This document shows, one piece after another, positions 24,690 through 35,374 of a DNA stretch of 64,000 nucleotides; position 1 is the first letter of the stretch; each line of letters opens with the position of its first letter. Origin of the DNA: Thysanoteuthis rhombus (Eukaryota > Mollusca > Cephalopoda > Oegopsida > Thysanoteuthidae); the NCBI GenBank assembly GCA_963457665.1, contig OY735220.1, forward strand, positions 33,300,969-33,364,968. The letters are read 5' to 3'. The notes beneath the pieces were generated by a model, which had not been told where the DNA came from, made no database searches, and saw nothing but the letters and a program-made list of their open reading frames with translations. The position numbers and the translations under genes were made by a program.

Positions 24690-27600
24690 CTGCAAAATAC
24701 AAAAACATATTCACCACTTTTTTTTACATGTAAAAAGAAATAAAAGTGTTACACTCTTCTACACAAAGGCATAACAGATACCAGCAAAATATTAATAAAA
24801 AAACTGATTCACAAATTGCTTTGACCTTTTTATTGTTACTTAAAACATTTTAGAACATTAATTTTAGGGGGGGAAAATATACAGATTGTAAATACATTAA
24901 TACATCATAATAGCCTTAAAAATTTGTGGTGATCTAATAAACATCATAATTTAAAAAAAAATCATTTACATCTGTTAATAGCACTATATATTACTGTAAG
25001 TCTATTCCATAGTCCCACCAATCTATTGCTAAAAAAGAGTTTTCTAATATTTAATCTACTTTTATTTACCTCTACTGCATATGGGTGATATCTCAGTTCC
25101 TTACACTCCCTTCTACTACAGAATACATTATTCTAAACTGTGTATAATCTAACTTTTTAAATAAGTCTAAAGAAATATTTTTTTCAAAGTTTCTCCCAGG
25201 GTTGCCAATTTAGATGATTTTTTTTTATTTGTTTTTTAAAAGTTGTGTATCCAGTGTTAACAATTAATTAAATTTTTTTACTGTTTCAAAGTTCACTGTT
25301 GCCTACTGAAATTTTAGAAAAAAATTCCTTTCAAACTTGAAAATGACTTCCAGAATCAAAAAATTGAAGAATCATAAATTGACAACCCTGGTTTCTCGCT
25401 GCATGAAATAAATGAATATAGACGGCTAGAAATTCTTGTAGAGTCAATGCCAAAAATTGATCTCTTTCATGAAGTAATTCCATTTACTTCATCAAAAAAT
25501 GATTGATAAACAAAAGAAAATATACCAATTTTTGTTCAAACAATTCAATCTCTTTTTCTCCATCTTTAGTGTTGACACGATGTTTCAGTTGATTCATCCT
25601 ACGGCCATCTTCAAGTATATAATGTGATACCCATAAGAGAATAGAGTCTCTTTCATCAGTCTCTTTCTTGAAAAAGACTCTTTCCCAACAAATACTACAT
25701 ATTACACCCGAAGAAGGCCAGTGCATGAATTGGCTGGAATGTTGTGTCACATCAAAGATAGAAAGGGGATATTAAATAGGAAGAAAATATGCTCACCATC
25801 TTTTTCTAGTTTCATGATATCCCTAACAAAGAGGAATAATTTGGTGGCTTCAAGTTCTTGCAGCAATTTCTGCATGGCACAACCATATTCCTTGTATTCT
25901 TCAACCAAGTCACAAGGGCATTCCTGTTTCAAGACATGAAACTCGAGAAGTTTGTTTTCGGGATTCAAATCAGCAGTGAGAGACAATAACTTGTGGACTG
26001 TGTTAATAATGGCTGCTTCTGTCTGTTCAGCATCAACCTTCTCTCTCAGGAAATCTTGCCATTTCTTCAAAAATAGCAAAACGTCAGCAGGTAATTGTGA
26101 ATGAAGCATTAATGTGAGAGCTGAAGAAATTCGGAACAAGAGGAGAGGACTAGAATTGGCTTTTCGACTCAGCATTATGTAACCTCGAGGCAAACCTGAA
26201 CAACAAAGAAAACACAATATTAGCAAGAAAGGAAAATTTTTGATACAAACTTTACCTCTTATATTAATAACTGAATCACCATAGCCCGCATGCATACCAG
26301 AACTTGTAATCTAAAAAATCATCTAAAAAAAGTTGATCTTTTATCCAAAATTATCTAAAAAAAAATACCAGCACAAGATTTGGACATTGTTGGTCCCAAA
26401 TGACCACATAGGCCCAGGAGAGCACTTTTTGAATGAACAAAAACAAAATTTTTAGGTGCTGATTGGTGTACTCATGCAAATTTTCAAGGCTGTAGCCCTA
26501 AAAATGTGACCAGAAGTGCCTGGAGACACACACACACACACATATAGACATAGAGACAAATGAGCAAAGAAAGAAGAATCTGTAGCCAACTTGATTGGTT
26601 GAGCAATTTTAGGGGCTGAGATGATTCAATATATAAAATTTAAATTCTAAATCAAAGGTAATAACTTCATATCAAAGTTACTCCCATTGCACACATGAGC
26701 AATTGAAAGAAAAAAAAAATTATTATTCAATTCACAAGTTCCACTGTGTTCAGGAGTGGTATGAAGCAGTTCATGAATTTAAGAGTCAAGACAGAATAAT
26801 CCACTGCTAGAAGAACAGGCTGTAAAAGTGAAACCTGTTCTGTGCTGATAAATATGAGGCCACTTGCATGCTTTGGCCTTTCAAGAAGGAATTTATTTAA
26901 TGATCTGCTTTCTCTGAGATGATCAACTACAAGAAATTTCACAAGGTTTTGACAGAAGGTTCAGATTATATCAAATTTGAGTTATTGACTTGTTTACTGG
27001 TAAATTAAAAAGTATTCACAGAGCACATGCCTCTGTCAACGCAATTGTCAATAAGACATAGGGGAAGTAATAGTGTACAGACCCGACTAGAAATTGCCCA
27101 CCTTTCCAAAAATTTTCATTGAAATTCTTTGAGAACTTTTGGAGATATTGTGTGGTGTGGACAGATAGCTATGGCGTAGGGAAAGTTTGGTTTTGTGTCA
27201 GTTGTTTCCACTTTTATCCACTCACCTGTATCTATGTCCAGTGCATTCATGGCTTCTAGAAGGTGTGGTAGCTTGACCCAGTGGGGTGGGTATTTGAAGC
27301 GAGCAGTGTCCATGATGAGGACTAAATCCTCTCCTGGGTGATAGCCTGCGATTGGCGAGAAATGTCCATCTCCTGTTTGGTTGAGGACCTTTCGAGAGTA
27401 GGTGGCTATGAGAAATACATCATCACATTGGGTGTATGCTTTTATGACCTGAAACACCAAAATATCATCTTTACAGTGAATATTATAGAGTTGAATATCC
27501 TATGTAAAATATTTGGCATTTATAGATTGCTTATTGTATTCTTCCATCAAAGCTTCTCAAAGTGAGGATTGCAACCCCTTAGGTTGGTTGATTAAAGATG

Positions 27601-30559
27601 ATGCGTGTGGAAGAGGATGGTGGTCGCAGAGATGTTTGGAAATGTTCTCCCGAAGAATAACCATGTATATAATTATTTTTTCATACCTAAATAAAAATAG
27701 GCTTTTGGTGTTCACTGTAAAGTGGCCTACTGTTATTCACTAATTTTTAACTGCGACAAAAGTTGAGAGTTCTCAGAATGGGGAGAATTCTTATTAAGAC
27801 TAATTTTCAAATTGTTTAACAGTGTTTGTAAAGAATTTAATGACCTGAAGAGAGATAAACATTGTTTTTTGAGGGGTTTTTTCAAATCAGTCCATACATA
27901 AATTTTGTTTTTGTCACATTTTAGTAATTTATCTTAAAAAAGTAATTTAATATTTTCATGATAAACACCATAAATCTTATAGATTTTGAACAAATAAGTA
28001 GCAATTTTTTTTACAATATTTTTACTGTTATTTGTTTCTGTTTAGTTACAGTTAGATTACAACTGAAGACTAATATTTAGTCATAACATCTGTTGTTTTT
28101 ATGACTGATTGAGAGGTTGCTAAAAAATTTCACCTTATCAAAAGGAGTTACGAGTGAAAAAAATTGAGAAGCCTAGATAGCAGGGCAGAGTAACTTCTCT
28201 AGCCTTGGGAGGATACTGTCTAGAACAACTCCAGAAAATATTTCTGTGTGAGCTCAATTGGTCACTACCTCCCCCCAAACCAACATGACCATACAATATC
28301 AAGGGAAGAGTTAGTCCAGCAGTAGACCTGATGATGATATCATGTATACATATATATAGTGCTTGGATAGTATAATGGTTAGCATGTCTACCTCACACAC
28401 AGAAGGTCACAGGTTCGATTGCTGGTAGCAAGCATAGAGCATGGAAAATATTTCATAGGACAAATTTCCTTGTGCACTCAGCAGCTAATTGAATACACAC
28501 CACGCTGTGTATGTATTGACCATCTTATAATCATGTGCTTCCCACAATGAAGTGAGCAAGATGTCAGACCAACATGGCAGATTATGGCTAACTGAAACCT
28601 CAACTGGGTTACACATTCTGCAACATAGTGGTGGAAGAGTTCATAATAATAATGATTATATATATATATATATATATATACATATATCAGAATAGTACAA
28701 GTAAAATGGACCATACATAAGGGTCTAGGAGACATATGTGACACTAGGGGGCCAGGAGTCCCCCGTGTCCTGAAAATTACGAAAATTACTATGGCTGTTA
28801 CTAAAAATTACTATGGTTATTACCAGTAATTACTATTGTTATTACAAAAGGAGTTGTCTGTGTTAAAGGGGATAATGTTTTTCGAGATGTCATAGGAAGT
28901 TGGGTCACCTGTGCTTTTTCAATCTGGTGTCATCTGTCAAGGCCTGGGTTGCAAAAACAAATACTTTTGGAAAAAGGTTTTGTTCCCGATTCGATGACCA
29001 TGTCATGGGAAGTTGAGTTATCTGTACTTTTTCAATCTAGTGTCATCTGTCAAGTCCTGGGTTTGAAAACAAAGCCAGATATAAGGGTCAGTGTTTGGGG
29101 TCTAGAGAGAGAGAGTAAAAGCTTATGAAAGAAAAGTTATTTGCAGAAACCTTGGGAGAGGGGGAGACTAATTTATGATATTGAACAGACCTGCGTCGCG
29201 AGATGAATGAGGGTCAATGTTTTGGGTTTTTCCGGAAAGGTCGAGATGGCAGGAGAGGGAGAGATAAGGGAAGTCGGTTACAAGAGATACAGTGTCGATA
29301 TCAAGTGCTTAAATAAGGGAGATTTTCGTAACAAGCAGTCAGAGTAAAATTTGGGTTTGGAGAAGAGAGTCGTTGCTAGCTCTCTCTCTCGTGTCAGCCG
29401 TCCGCCCTTAGTGACCGTCAACCGCTGAGTCAGAGTAAAATTTGGGTTTGGAGAAGAGAGTCGTTGCCAGCTCTCTCTCTCGTGTCAGCCGTCCGCCCTT
29501 AGTGACCGTCAACCGCTGAGTGAGAGTAAAATTTGGGTTTGGAGAAGAGAGTCGTTGCCAGCTCTCTCCCTCGTGTCAGCCGTCCGCCCTTGGTTACCGT
29601 CAACCGCTGAGTGAGAGTAAAATTTGGGTTTGGAGAAGAGAGTTGTTGCCAGCTCTCTCTCTCGTGTCAGCCGTCCGCCCTTAGTGACCGTCAACCACTG
29701 CTACCATTCAGTAGACTACCGTTCGTGACATGAGAGACCAGTCGTCATTTTGACTTAGATAATAATCGGCCTCCTCTCTTTTCAACTGCGAATAGGCATT
29801 TCCCGTCTCCAGAGATATTGATAATCAATATTCTATATAAAACATATAAACGAAATTCCGTTTTGTTGCCTTCTTTTACTAACCCAGAACCACGGCTGGG
29901 CTTGGTATAGTTTGTGGGACCACACCCCCAACAGCAAAACCCCACACATACATAAAAGAAGAAGTAGGTATGGATAGGGTAAGAAAAGTTTGTAACATTA
30001 ACTATATGTAAGCAGGGGTCCAGACTGTATGGGTAAGGCTATAGTGGATATGTATATCTAGGGGTTTCATGGTGCATATTCATGGGCCAAGATGGAAGTA
30101 CAGTATTAGTTGCTGGTATAAAGATAGTGAGTAAGTCAGCATAGATTAACTACGAGTGAGAAGATTATGTGGTTAGAGCTTGGAGTGCTTTGGGTTGTCA
30201 AGTCAGTTAGGAGAGAGAGTTTCAAGTTTATTAGTCCACATATATTCATGTAATTCCAGAATTTTAGTCGTGTTGGAAGGTGTATGTTTTCAATGATGAT
30301 AAATCTAGCATCTGTGCCAGAATTGTAGCCAGGGGTATGGGAGTGTTGTTCTACAGGGAGTAGGCTGGGATGATTGGATGATTTGATTCTGTGTCTAAAG
30401 TTATTAAGTCTAATGTTGAATTGCCACTCCAATTTACCTATATATTGCAATTTGCATTCAGAACAGGTAGGTGACATTTTTGCAGTTGAAATTATGGTAG
30501 ATTTAGACACTCTTGATTAGTGGTAGAGCTGGTGAAAGTTATATATATACATATATAGT

Positions 30560-30603
<44 letters not shown>

Positions 30604-33099
30604 TACATAAAAATCAAAGTCCATACGTCTGCTCCACTTTGTAGGCTACACTTTTGTGCGCAAGAAGCTGAAATTTTACACAGTGTTACATCTTATCATG
30701 GCGGAGGCCATAGGAGTTTCCTAAGGTTTTACAGGTTTATTTGATTTGGAATGACACTATAAATTCAAACTAAACTGACTTCCCCATTCTGGGAGTTTTT
30801 ACCTCAACAGCTTCACCTACTTCAGTTGATTCATCCCCAGCTAGACACAAGACATGCCAGGCAGACAAAAAAACAAACATGTGCGCCTAAGATTTCTATC
30901 CATGTAAGTAAATGATATTTTTTGAACTAAGTAATAACTTTTAAATGTACATTTTTTATGCATGTATATTTTTTTTTTCAGAAAAACTGGTTTTTGTCGG
31001 TATTCTTTCAGCATTGAATTTATTTAAATATATTTTTCTTCTCTAAACATTGTTGCTGTTTTCAAGAAAAGATGTATTTATAATGAAATATTTCCAACGG
31101 GACTTACAATACCAAAATAGAAACATTTACTAAAATACTTTGGCCAGGTGGATTTTATAGTATTTTTGATCTTAAAAATAAATCCATTCTTATTTCATAT
31201 TTCCTATGCATAAAGTGAGATTTTCCTATTTCATCTTGAAGAAAAAAAAGTAAGATTTACTTTCTAATTTTACTACTTAGACTGTAGAAAAGAATGATTT
31301 CTTGGAGAAAATGAGATTATTAGCTGTTTGTGTTTTATTAAAGTAGTACCATCCGTGGTTCATTTACTTCAAGAGCCCCCCCCCCTAAATAATTCCCCTC
31401 CATACGACCTAGTCTGTCATGTTTTTCTTTGTATGTTCTTTGTAATTTCTTTTCATCTTCGTCATCAGTTTTGTATTTTGTATTGCAATAGACATAGGAA
31501 ACTTTTCACACACATTTCAGAATTTTTAGAGAATAAAATTTAATTTTACATCTTATATTTATCCATTTCTGATTACATTTTTGCAACTATTCAAAAGAGT
31601 AAAATTGCGCAATTTTATGATATGATGTTAGTAGAGAGGAAAAGGAAGAATAAAGGTAGAGAGAAAATAATAAGTATTAGCAAATGCTAATAGGAGTGAG
31701 TGCGTCTGCGTATGTTAAGGACCCTTCTTAGACTGACCAACACAAAAAATAGATAGAAAGTAAAAATACGAGTGTAAGCAGGATAATTAGCAGGTTTAAG
31801 ATCTATGAACTTCCTCCTGATTGGTTGTTTCTGAAAATGGCGGGATTTGGAAGGTCACCGTCCATTACAGCAGTTGGTATTTTGTCTTGGAGAGAAGGAT
31901 GAGAGAGAAAGAAAGGGAGACAGTCTTTCAAGGTCAATATATTGGCAATAATTTGGGTATGGAGCTTTACTTTTGGCCAATCTTGAATATGATGCTTAAT
32001 CAACACAATATAGAAAGTCATGCAAAATATTTGTAGGTATGAATTCCGTCTGAGGTTTTGTTAGCAAATTAATTGAAGCAATAATGTAGGTAACTAATAT
32101 AATTGCATTTATCTAAAGAATATTTAAAAAAAAAAAGGGCAATGCCAGGTATTTCTGCTAGTATATATATATATATTTTCTGTATTTTCTGGTTTTTAAG
32201 ATGAATAATCTTCCAAGAAATACCCAGAATTAGTTGAGCTCAATTTTAGAAAAACATAGTCAAGTACTTTTTCTTTAAGTGTCACCCAATAAGCAATGTA
32301 ATATTTACCCTTGAAGACATACTAGATTTTCAAGGTTCAAGAAAAAGTTGTGTTTTTAATGCAAAGGAATGCATTATATATATATATACATATATCAGAT
32401 GTTAACAGTCTATTAAAAGAACAAAAAAAATTATTGTATTCCACCAAGTATAGTCAGCATTTTTTAAAGAAAATTTTCCAGCTAAAATAACCAAGGGTGT
32501 ATCACAAATGGAATCACAATTGTATACACGGGATAATATAACTGAACAAAAATTGAATGGGATGGAATATCTATGGTGGCAGGTTATAAATGGTGAGATA
32601 CAGTATACTGCATAGATATTCTGTTTCTTATAACCTCTAATTGAAGAATAATAGCTATTTTACAGGAAAAATAAATTACCTCTCTGAACTGATCCACTGA
32701 CATATCAGCAATTCTTGGTCGCACGACAATCGTATGGAGAGAATTACATTCAGCAATGCAGGTAAATTGTTCCAGAGTAATACCATTATTTTTGACAACG
32801 TCCAAAGGAATACAACAGTCAAGCATGTTCTCATGGTACCATCGCCAGGGTCGCTTCCACACGACCCCCGGATCAACATCTAAAGCAGTGAGCACCATTA
32901 CCAAAGTGGATAGGCCACAGAAGGCTGGTTCGTCTTGGGTACGAAACTGAGACGCTAGTTTGAAATAACAGTTCATGTGGCCGGAAGCCATCGCCTCAGC
33001 AAATATCAATTTGCCTTTCTCTGAAGAGAAAGAAATGCAGCTTGAAGGGAGAACACGTCGATAATATTCAACATCAGGTTTCAACTGTGCCAACTTCAT
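24367..33099 (-). CDS. Phytochelatin synthase (glutathione gamma-glutamylcysteinyltransferase), 4 coding exons
   Basis: Papain-fold peptidase-like enzyme (EC 2.3.2.15 family) that transfers gamma-Glu-Cys between glutathione molecules to build metal-binding phytochelatins, and can also process glutathione conjugates. Exons 33099-32680, 27448-27226, 26195-25797 and 24689-24367 join in phase (1365 nt, 454 aa). Seen: [20 protein letters not shown] with nucleophile C61; [28 protein letters not shown] with H169; [14 protein letters not shown] with D187. Distances C61-H169 (108) and H169-D187 (18) compare with 106 and 18 in Arabidopsis PCS1. The C-terminal part (216-454) is poorly conserved, as usual, and ends in a Cys-containing stretch. 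Cytosolic role inferred. The enzyme looks intact. Confidence 0.92.
25500..25735 (-). other. Exon-like open stretch inside the phytochelatin synthase gene, unplaced
   Basis: The minus strand reads a protein-like stretch containing [19 protein letters not shown] and [17 protein letters not shown]. It lies between two confirmed exons on the coding strand. Candidate acceptors (ccag, tgtag, ttttcaag) do not give the two-base start that the phase 1 donor at 25797 needs, and gtatat after EQKL gives phase 0. It may be an alternative exon, a decayed exon or chance. Confidence 0.25.
25797..26195 (-). CDS. Phytochelatin synthase exon 3
   Basis: The acceptor after gttgttcag gives a split Gly ([14 protein letters not shown]), matching the GRRRGFMLISRP region of plant enzymes. 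The rest is helical and variable and includes [16 protein letters not shown]. Ends in phase 1 at gtgagc. Confidence 0.83.
26275..26575 (-). repeat. Dispersed repeat family D, copy 2
   Basis: Reverse complement of the 5560-5905 repeat, ending in a (CA)n tract. It lies in the phytochelatin synthase intron just upstream of the 26195 exon. A partial third copy may be at 42600-42720 (minus), matched only at the caattttcaagtctgtag end. Confidence 0.65.
27226..27448 (-). CDS. Phytochelatin synthase exon with catalytic His and Asp
   Basis: Phase 0 start after tttggtgtttcag, phase 1 end before gtgagt. Encodes residues 141-214 with [12 protein letters not shown] (H169) and [16 protein letters not shown] (D187), the strongest family signature in the gene. 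Confidence 0.93.
28361..28690 (+). mobile_element. tRNA(Val)-derived SINE with (TA)n tail
   Basis: 28361-28435 reads as a decayed tRNA-Val(CAC): A box tagtataatggttagcatg, anticodon loop ctcacac, variable aggtc, B box ggttcgatt. The anticodon and T stems have mismatches, so it is not a working tRNA. A 230-bp unrelated body and a (TA)n tail follow, the usual SINE plan. Confidence 0.7.
28737..29946 (+). mobile_element. Solo LTR-like fossil (gypsy-like, tentative)
   Basis: Begins TGTGACACTAGGGGGCC and ends AAAACCCCACA, so the termini are TGTG...CACA. CATA directly precedes (28733-28736) and follows (29947-29950), fitting a 4-bp target duplication. A TATA-like box (tatataaaac) lies near 29834, and a 91-bp tandem array sits inside. 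No internal coding region or partner LTR in the window. The matching target copies suggest modest age. Confidence 0.5.
29341..29700 (+). repeat. 91-bp tandem repeat, almost four units
   Basis: agagtaaaatttgggtttgg recurs at 29341, 29432, 29523 and 29614, exactly 91 bp apart. Units contain ctctctctctcgtgtcagcc, ccgtccgcccttagtgaccg and are over 95% alike. Upstream, 28885-29075 holds a looser pair of repeats about 115 bp apart (gtcatctgtcaagg/tcctgggtt). Confidence 0.95.
30136..30500 (-). mobile_element. Penelope-like retroelement fragment with GIY-YIG endonuclease
   Basis: The minus frame reads [60 protein letters not shown]. This matches the Cys-containing YIG motif, NxR..H, EQH and FxIIE blocks of the Penelope endonuclease. 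Only this C-terminal domain remains; the reverse transcriptase is not seen. Confidence 0.75.
31680..32100. other. Non-coding stretch with promoter-like words, function unknown
   Basis: Around 31815-31860 are attggttg and ggcgggatttgg, close together. It lies inside the phytochelatin synthase locus, between its candidate promoter and its later exons. No TATA box or exon found. Confidence 0.2.
32680..33099 (-). CDS. Phytochelatin synthase exon with catalytic Cys
   Basis: Acceptor tatttgtttatcacag at 33107; the exon runs 33106-32680 and its first ATG is at 33099, giving [18 protein letters not shown]. It ends in phase 0 at GAG|gtaatt. It carries C61 ([10 protein letters not shown]) and the [12 protein letters not shown] block. 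Because the frame is open from the acceptor to the ATG (S-P before Met), an in-frame upstream exon is possible. Confidence 0.92.
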
Positions 33100-35189
33100 T
33101 GGGGACCTGTGATAAACAAATACAAAATCATAACAAGCTTTTTTTTTCACAAGTAAAAAAGAAATGATTACTTATACAGGAATACCCAGAATAGTGCAGT
33201 TTTGATTAGTGCATCTTTTCATGTAGTATAGCTAAAGTATTGCATTGAAAATTAATGTAACCAAGTATAAGCTGGAAAAAAATTTAATTATCATAAGATC
33301 TTGAATAGTGTGGCTTCAAACAGAACAGAAAATTTTGGAACAAATTAACCACACAAATCAAGGTATACCTGTATTTTATTATTTACATATAATGATCCAG
33401 ATACTGCTGAAAAATGAACTGCTTGTATCTATTTTGTATAATCACAGATTCAGTTCAAAGAGAATAGAAGTGATCCTGAATAACATTATTGTTAATTTGA
33501 TTAAACAATAAAGTAATGGGCAGACCATATTTCATGTATTTTCTTGAATCATATTGTGTATCATACAATTAAACATTGAAGGAATTTCCTTTTTCTATCC
33601 ATTTCACTATTTCAAGTAGAATGTTTAATTTTAAAATGGGTAATCCTTGGTTATTTAATTCTAAAAGATTACAGGGTCGACGGGGGTGGTATTAGTTGAT
33701 TTTTTGATTGTCAAAAACATTTTTTTTTTAACATTAAGGCTCTTATTTATAAAATGGCATACAATACAAAAAAATTAGCTATTTTCAAAGTTGGAAAAAC
33801 TAGGCCTGAAAAATCTACCCTCAACCCATTATACCATGAGGGTTCAGGTGGAATGAGTAGCAATTTAGTCAATTTTTCTTTTATTAAAAATAAAATTCAA
33901 AATTGAATAAAGTTTCATTTTCCAGTTCAATTTTTAAAATTCTATTGTAACTTAAAACTATTCTTTATTGAATCATTTATAGCTACTTATTGTTTAGAGT
34001 CTTTTACAAGTACTTCTCTGGCATAGAGCACTGGCCACAACTGCCACATGTTGCAGGAAATTCAATCACACTAACAATGTCTTGTATTGGTAATCAGGAA
34101 CATCTTCATGCTTTGGTTATTTCTATGTTCTGTATTTTATAAGTAGAACTTTAACTGTGAAATATGATGCCTCGTACTCCATTATAACAAATATAACATC
34201 AGCATGTAGTTCTCCTGATTCAATATGGTCTTCATGTATGCCTTCATCCGGGTTATACTTTTTATTCCCTTCTCCCCTTTTAGCGTTCCCTCCGACCTGT
34301 CAAAGGGAGATAGCTTGGTTGGTCAAATGAAGACATTTTTCATCTAATTTCGATTAATCATAAATCAGTCATTAATTTTCATGACTACTTTTTACCATCA
34401 GCTACCCCCCCCCCCCGTCCTCAAAAATAAGTTACGATAAAACCACTTCCCTTCCACAGATTCAATCTGTGGAGGTGAAGTTTTGTAGAAGTAGATAAAA
34501 CATTTATTTCCTTTTTCAAATTTCTATTCATGTCTTCAGTGCATAAAAAATATTACCTTGGGTAGATTTTGAGATCTGAAAATGAATGAAAGGAAAAAGA
34601 AAAAAAATGTCACTAAATGGCTTGAAAAGAAGTTATGATAAAACCACTTCCCTTCCATTGAATATCTTCATAAGACAAACTTAGTTACCTCCCTTGGACT
34701 GGCAGAAGGGAACACTAGATGGAAGAATTGACAGATCACAGGTATCAGACGTTTTTATTGACATCTTCAGCTATTTGTTAGAAGACCTTGGTCGTTGCAA
34801 TGACAAATGTGAAGAAAATACCAATTCAAAAAGTTACCCATTCTACCTGGGTTAGTTGTTCCATCATATCTCAAATAATTGTAAATTGAACTAAATGTCC
34901 ATTATAGCATAAATAGCCAACATCATTGATGCAATAAATTTTGTTATAAGTAAATAACTTTTTTTTAGTTATACAGAAGTTTTTGGAGACAAAATTTCAC
35001 AGGTTAAAATTTCAATGTTTTTTTCATAAATTTTAGGATTTTTTGGCATATTTTTGTTATAAGTTATTCATTATTTCATGAATATCTGAAGAACCTACAG
35101 GAAAAAAGCTTTCCAACAGTGTTTTCATTATTTTATATTAGTTAATAACAATCTTTCCAAAGCTTGATTTTTTTTCCTCACAATCCACC

Positions 35190-35374
35190 TTAGACAACTT
35201 CAGCATTAAGGTTGCCAAAAGTTATTCCCCTTGATAACCAAATATAGCTAGATTTTCCTTTCTTTTCTTTTCCATTTCCAGACGGCTTTATAGCTACAAA
35301 TGTTACGTATGCTCCAAAATTCATACAGAGGGTTAAGATTTTGAGAACAATATTTTGGATTTGAAGAATCATAC
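35190..35374 (-). CDS. Unknown gene, putative terminal exon
   Basis: Acceptor ttgttttcactattag. Sixty codons starting MILQIQNIVLKILTLCMNFG and ending ITFGNLNAEVV-stop. Phase matches exon 5 (split Ser). Placement rests on phase and open frame only. Confidence 0.42.

Noticed and set aside
26727-26942. Minus-strand ORF starting [20 protein letters not shown], as a synthase exon
   Set aside because: It reads well but has no convincing acceptor and donor, and the flanking exons already join in phase without it.
28361-28435. Functional tRNA-Val gene
   Set aside because: The anticodon and T stems have several mismatches, and it continues into a repeat body with a TA tail, so it is a SINE head.
29509-29694. 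ORF over the 91-bp array
   Set aside because: The unit length is not a multiple of three, so the open frame is a product of the repeat.
29341-29700. CRISPR array
   Set aside because: The units are contiguous 91-bp repeats without unique spacers, in eukaryotic DNA.
3474-33099. Functional immune/metal gene cluster of cGLR and phytochelatin synthase
   Set aside because: The genes are about 14 kb apart with separate structures; there is no shared regulation or known pathway link, so adjacency is not evidence.
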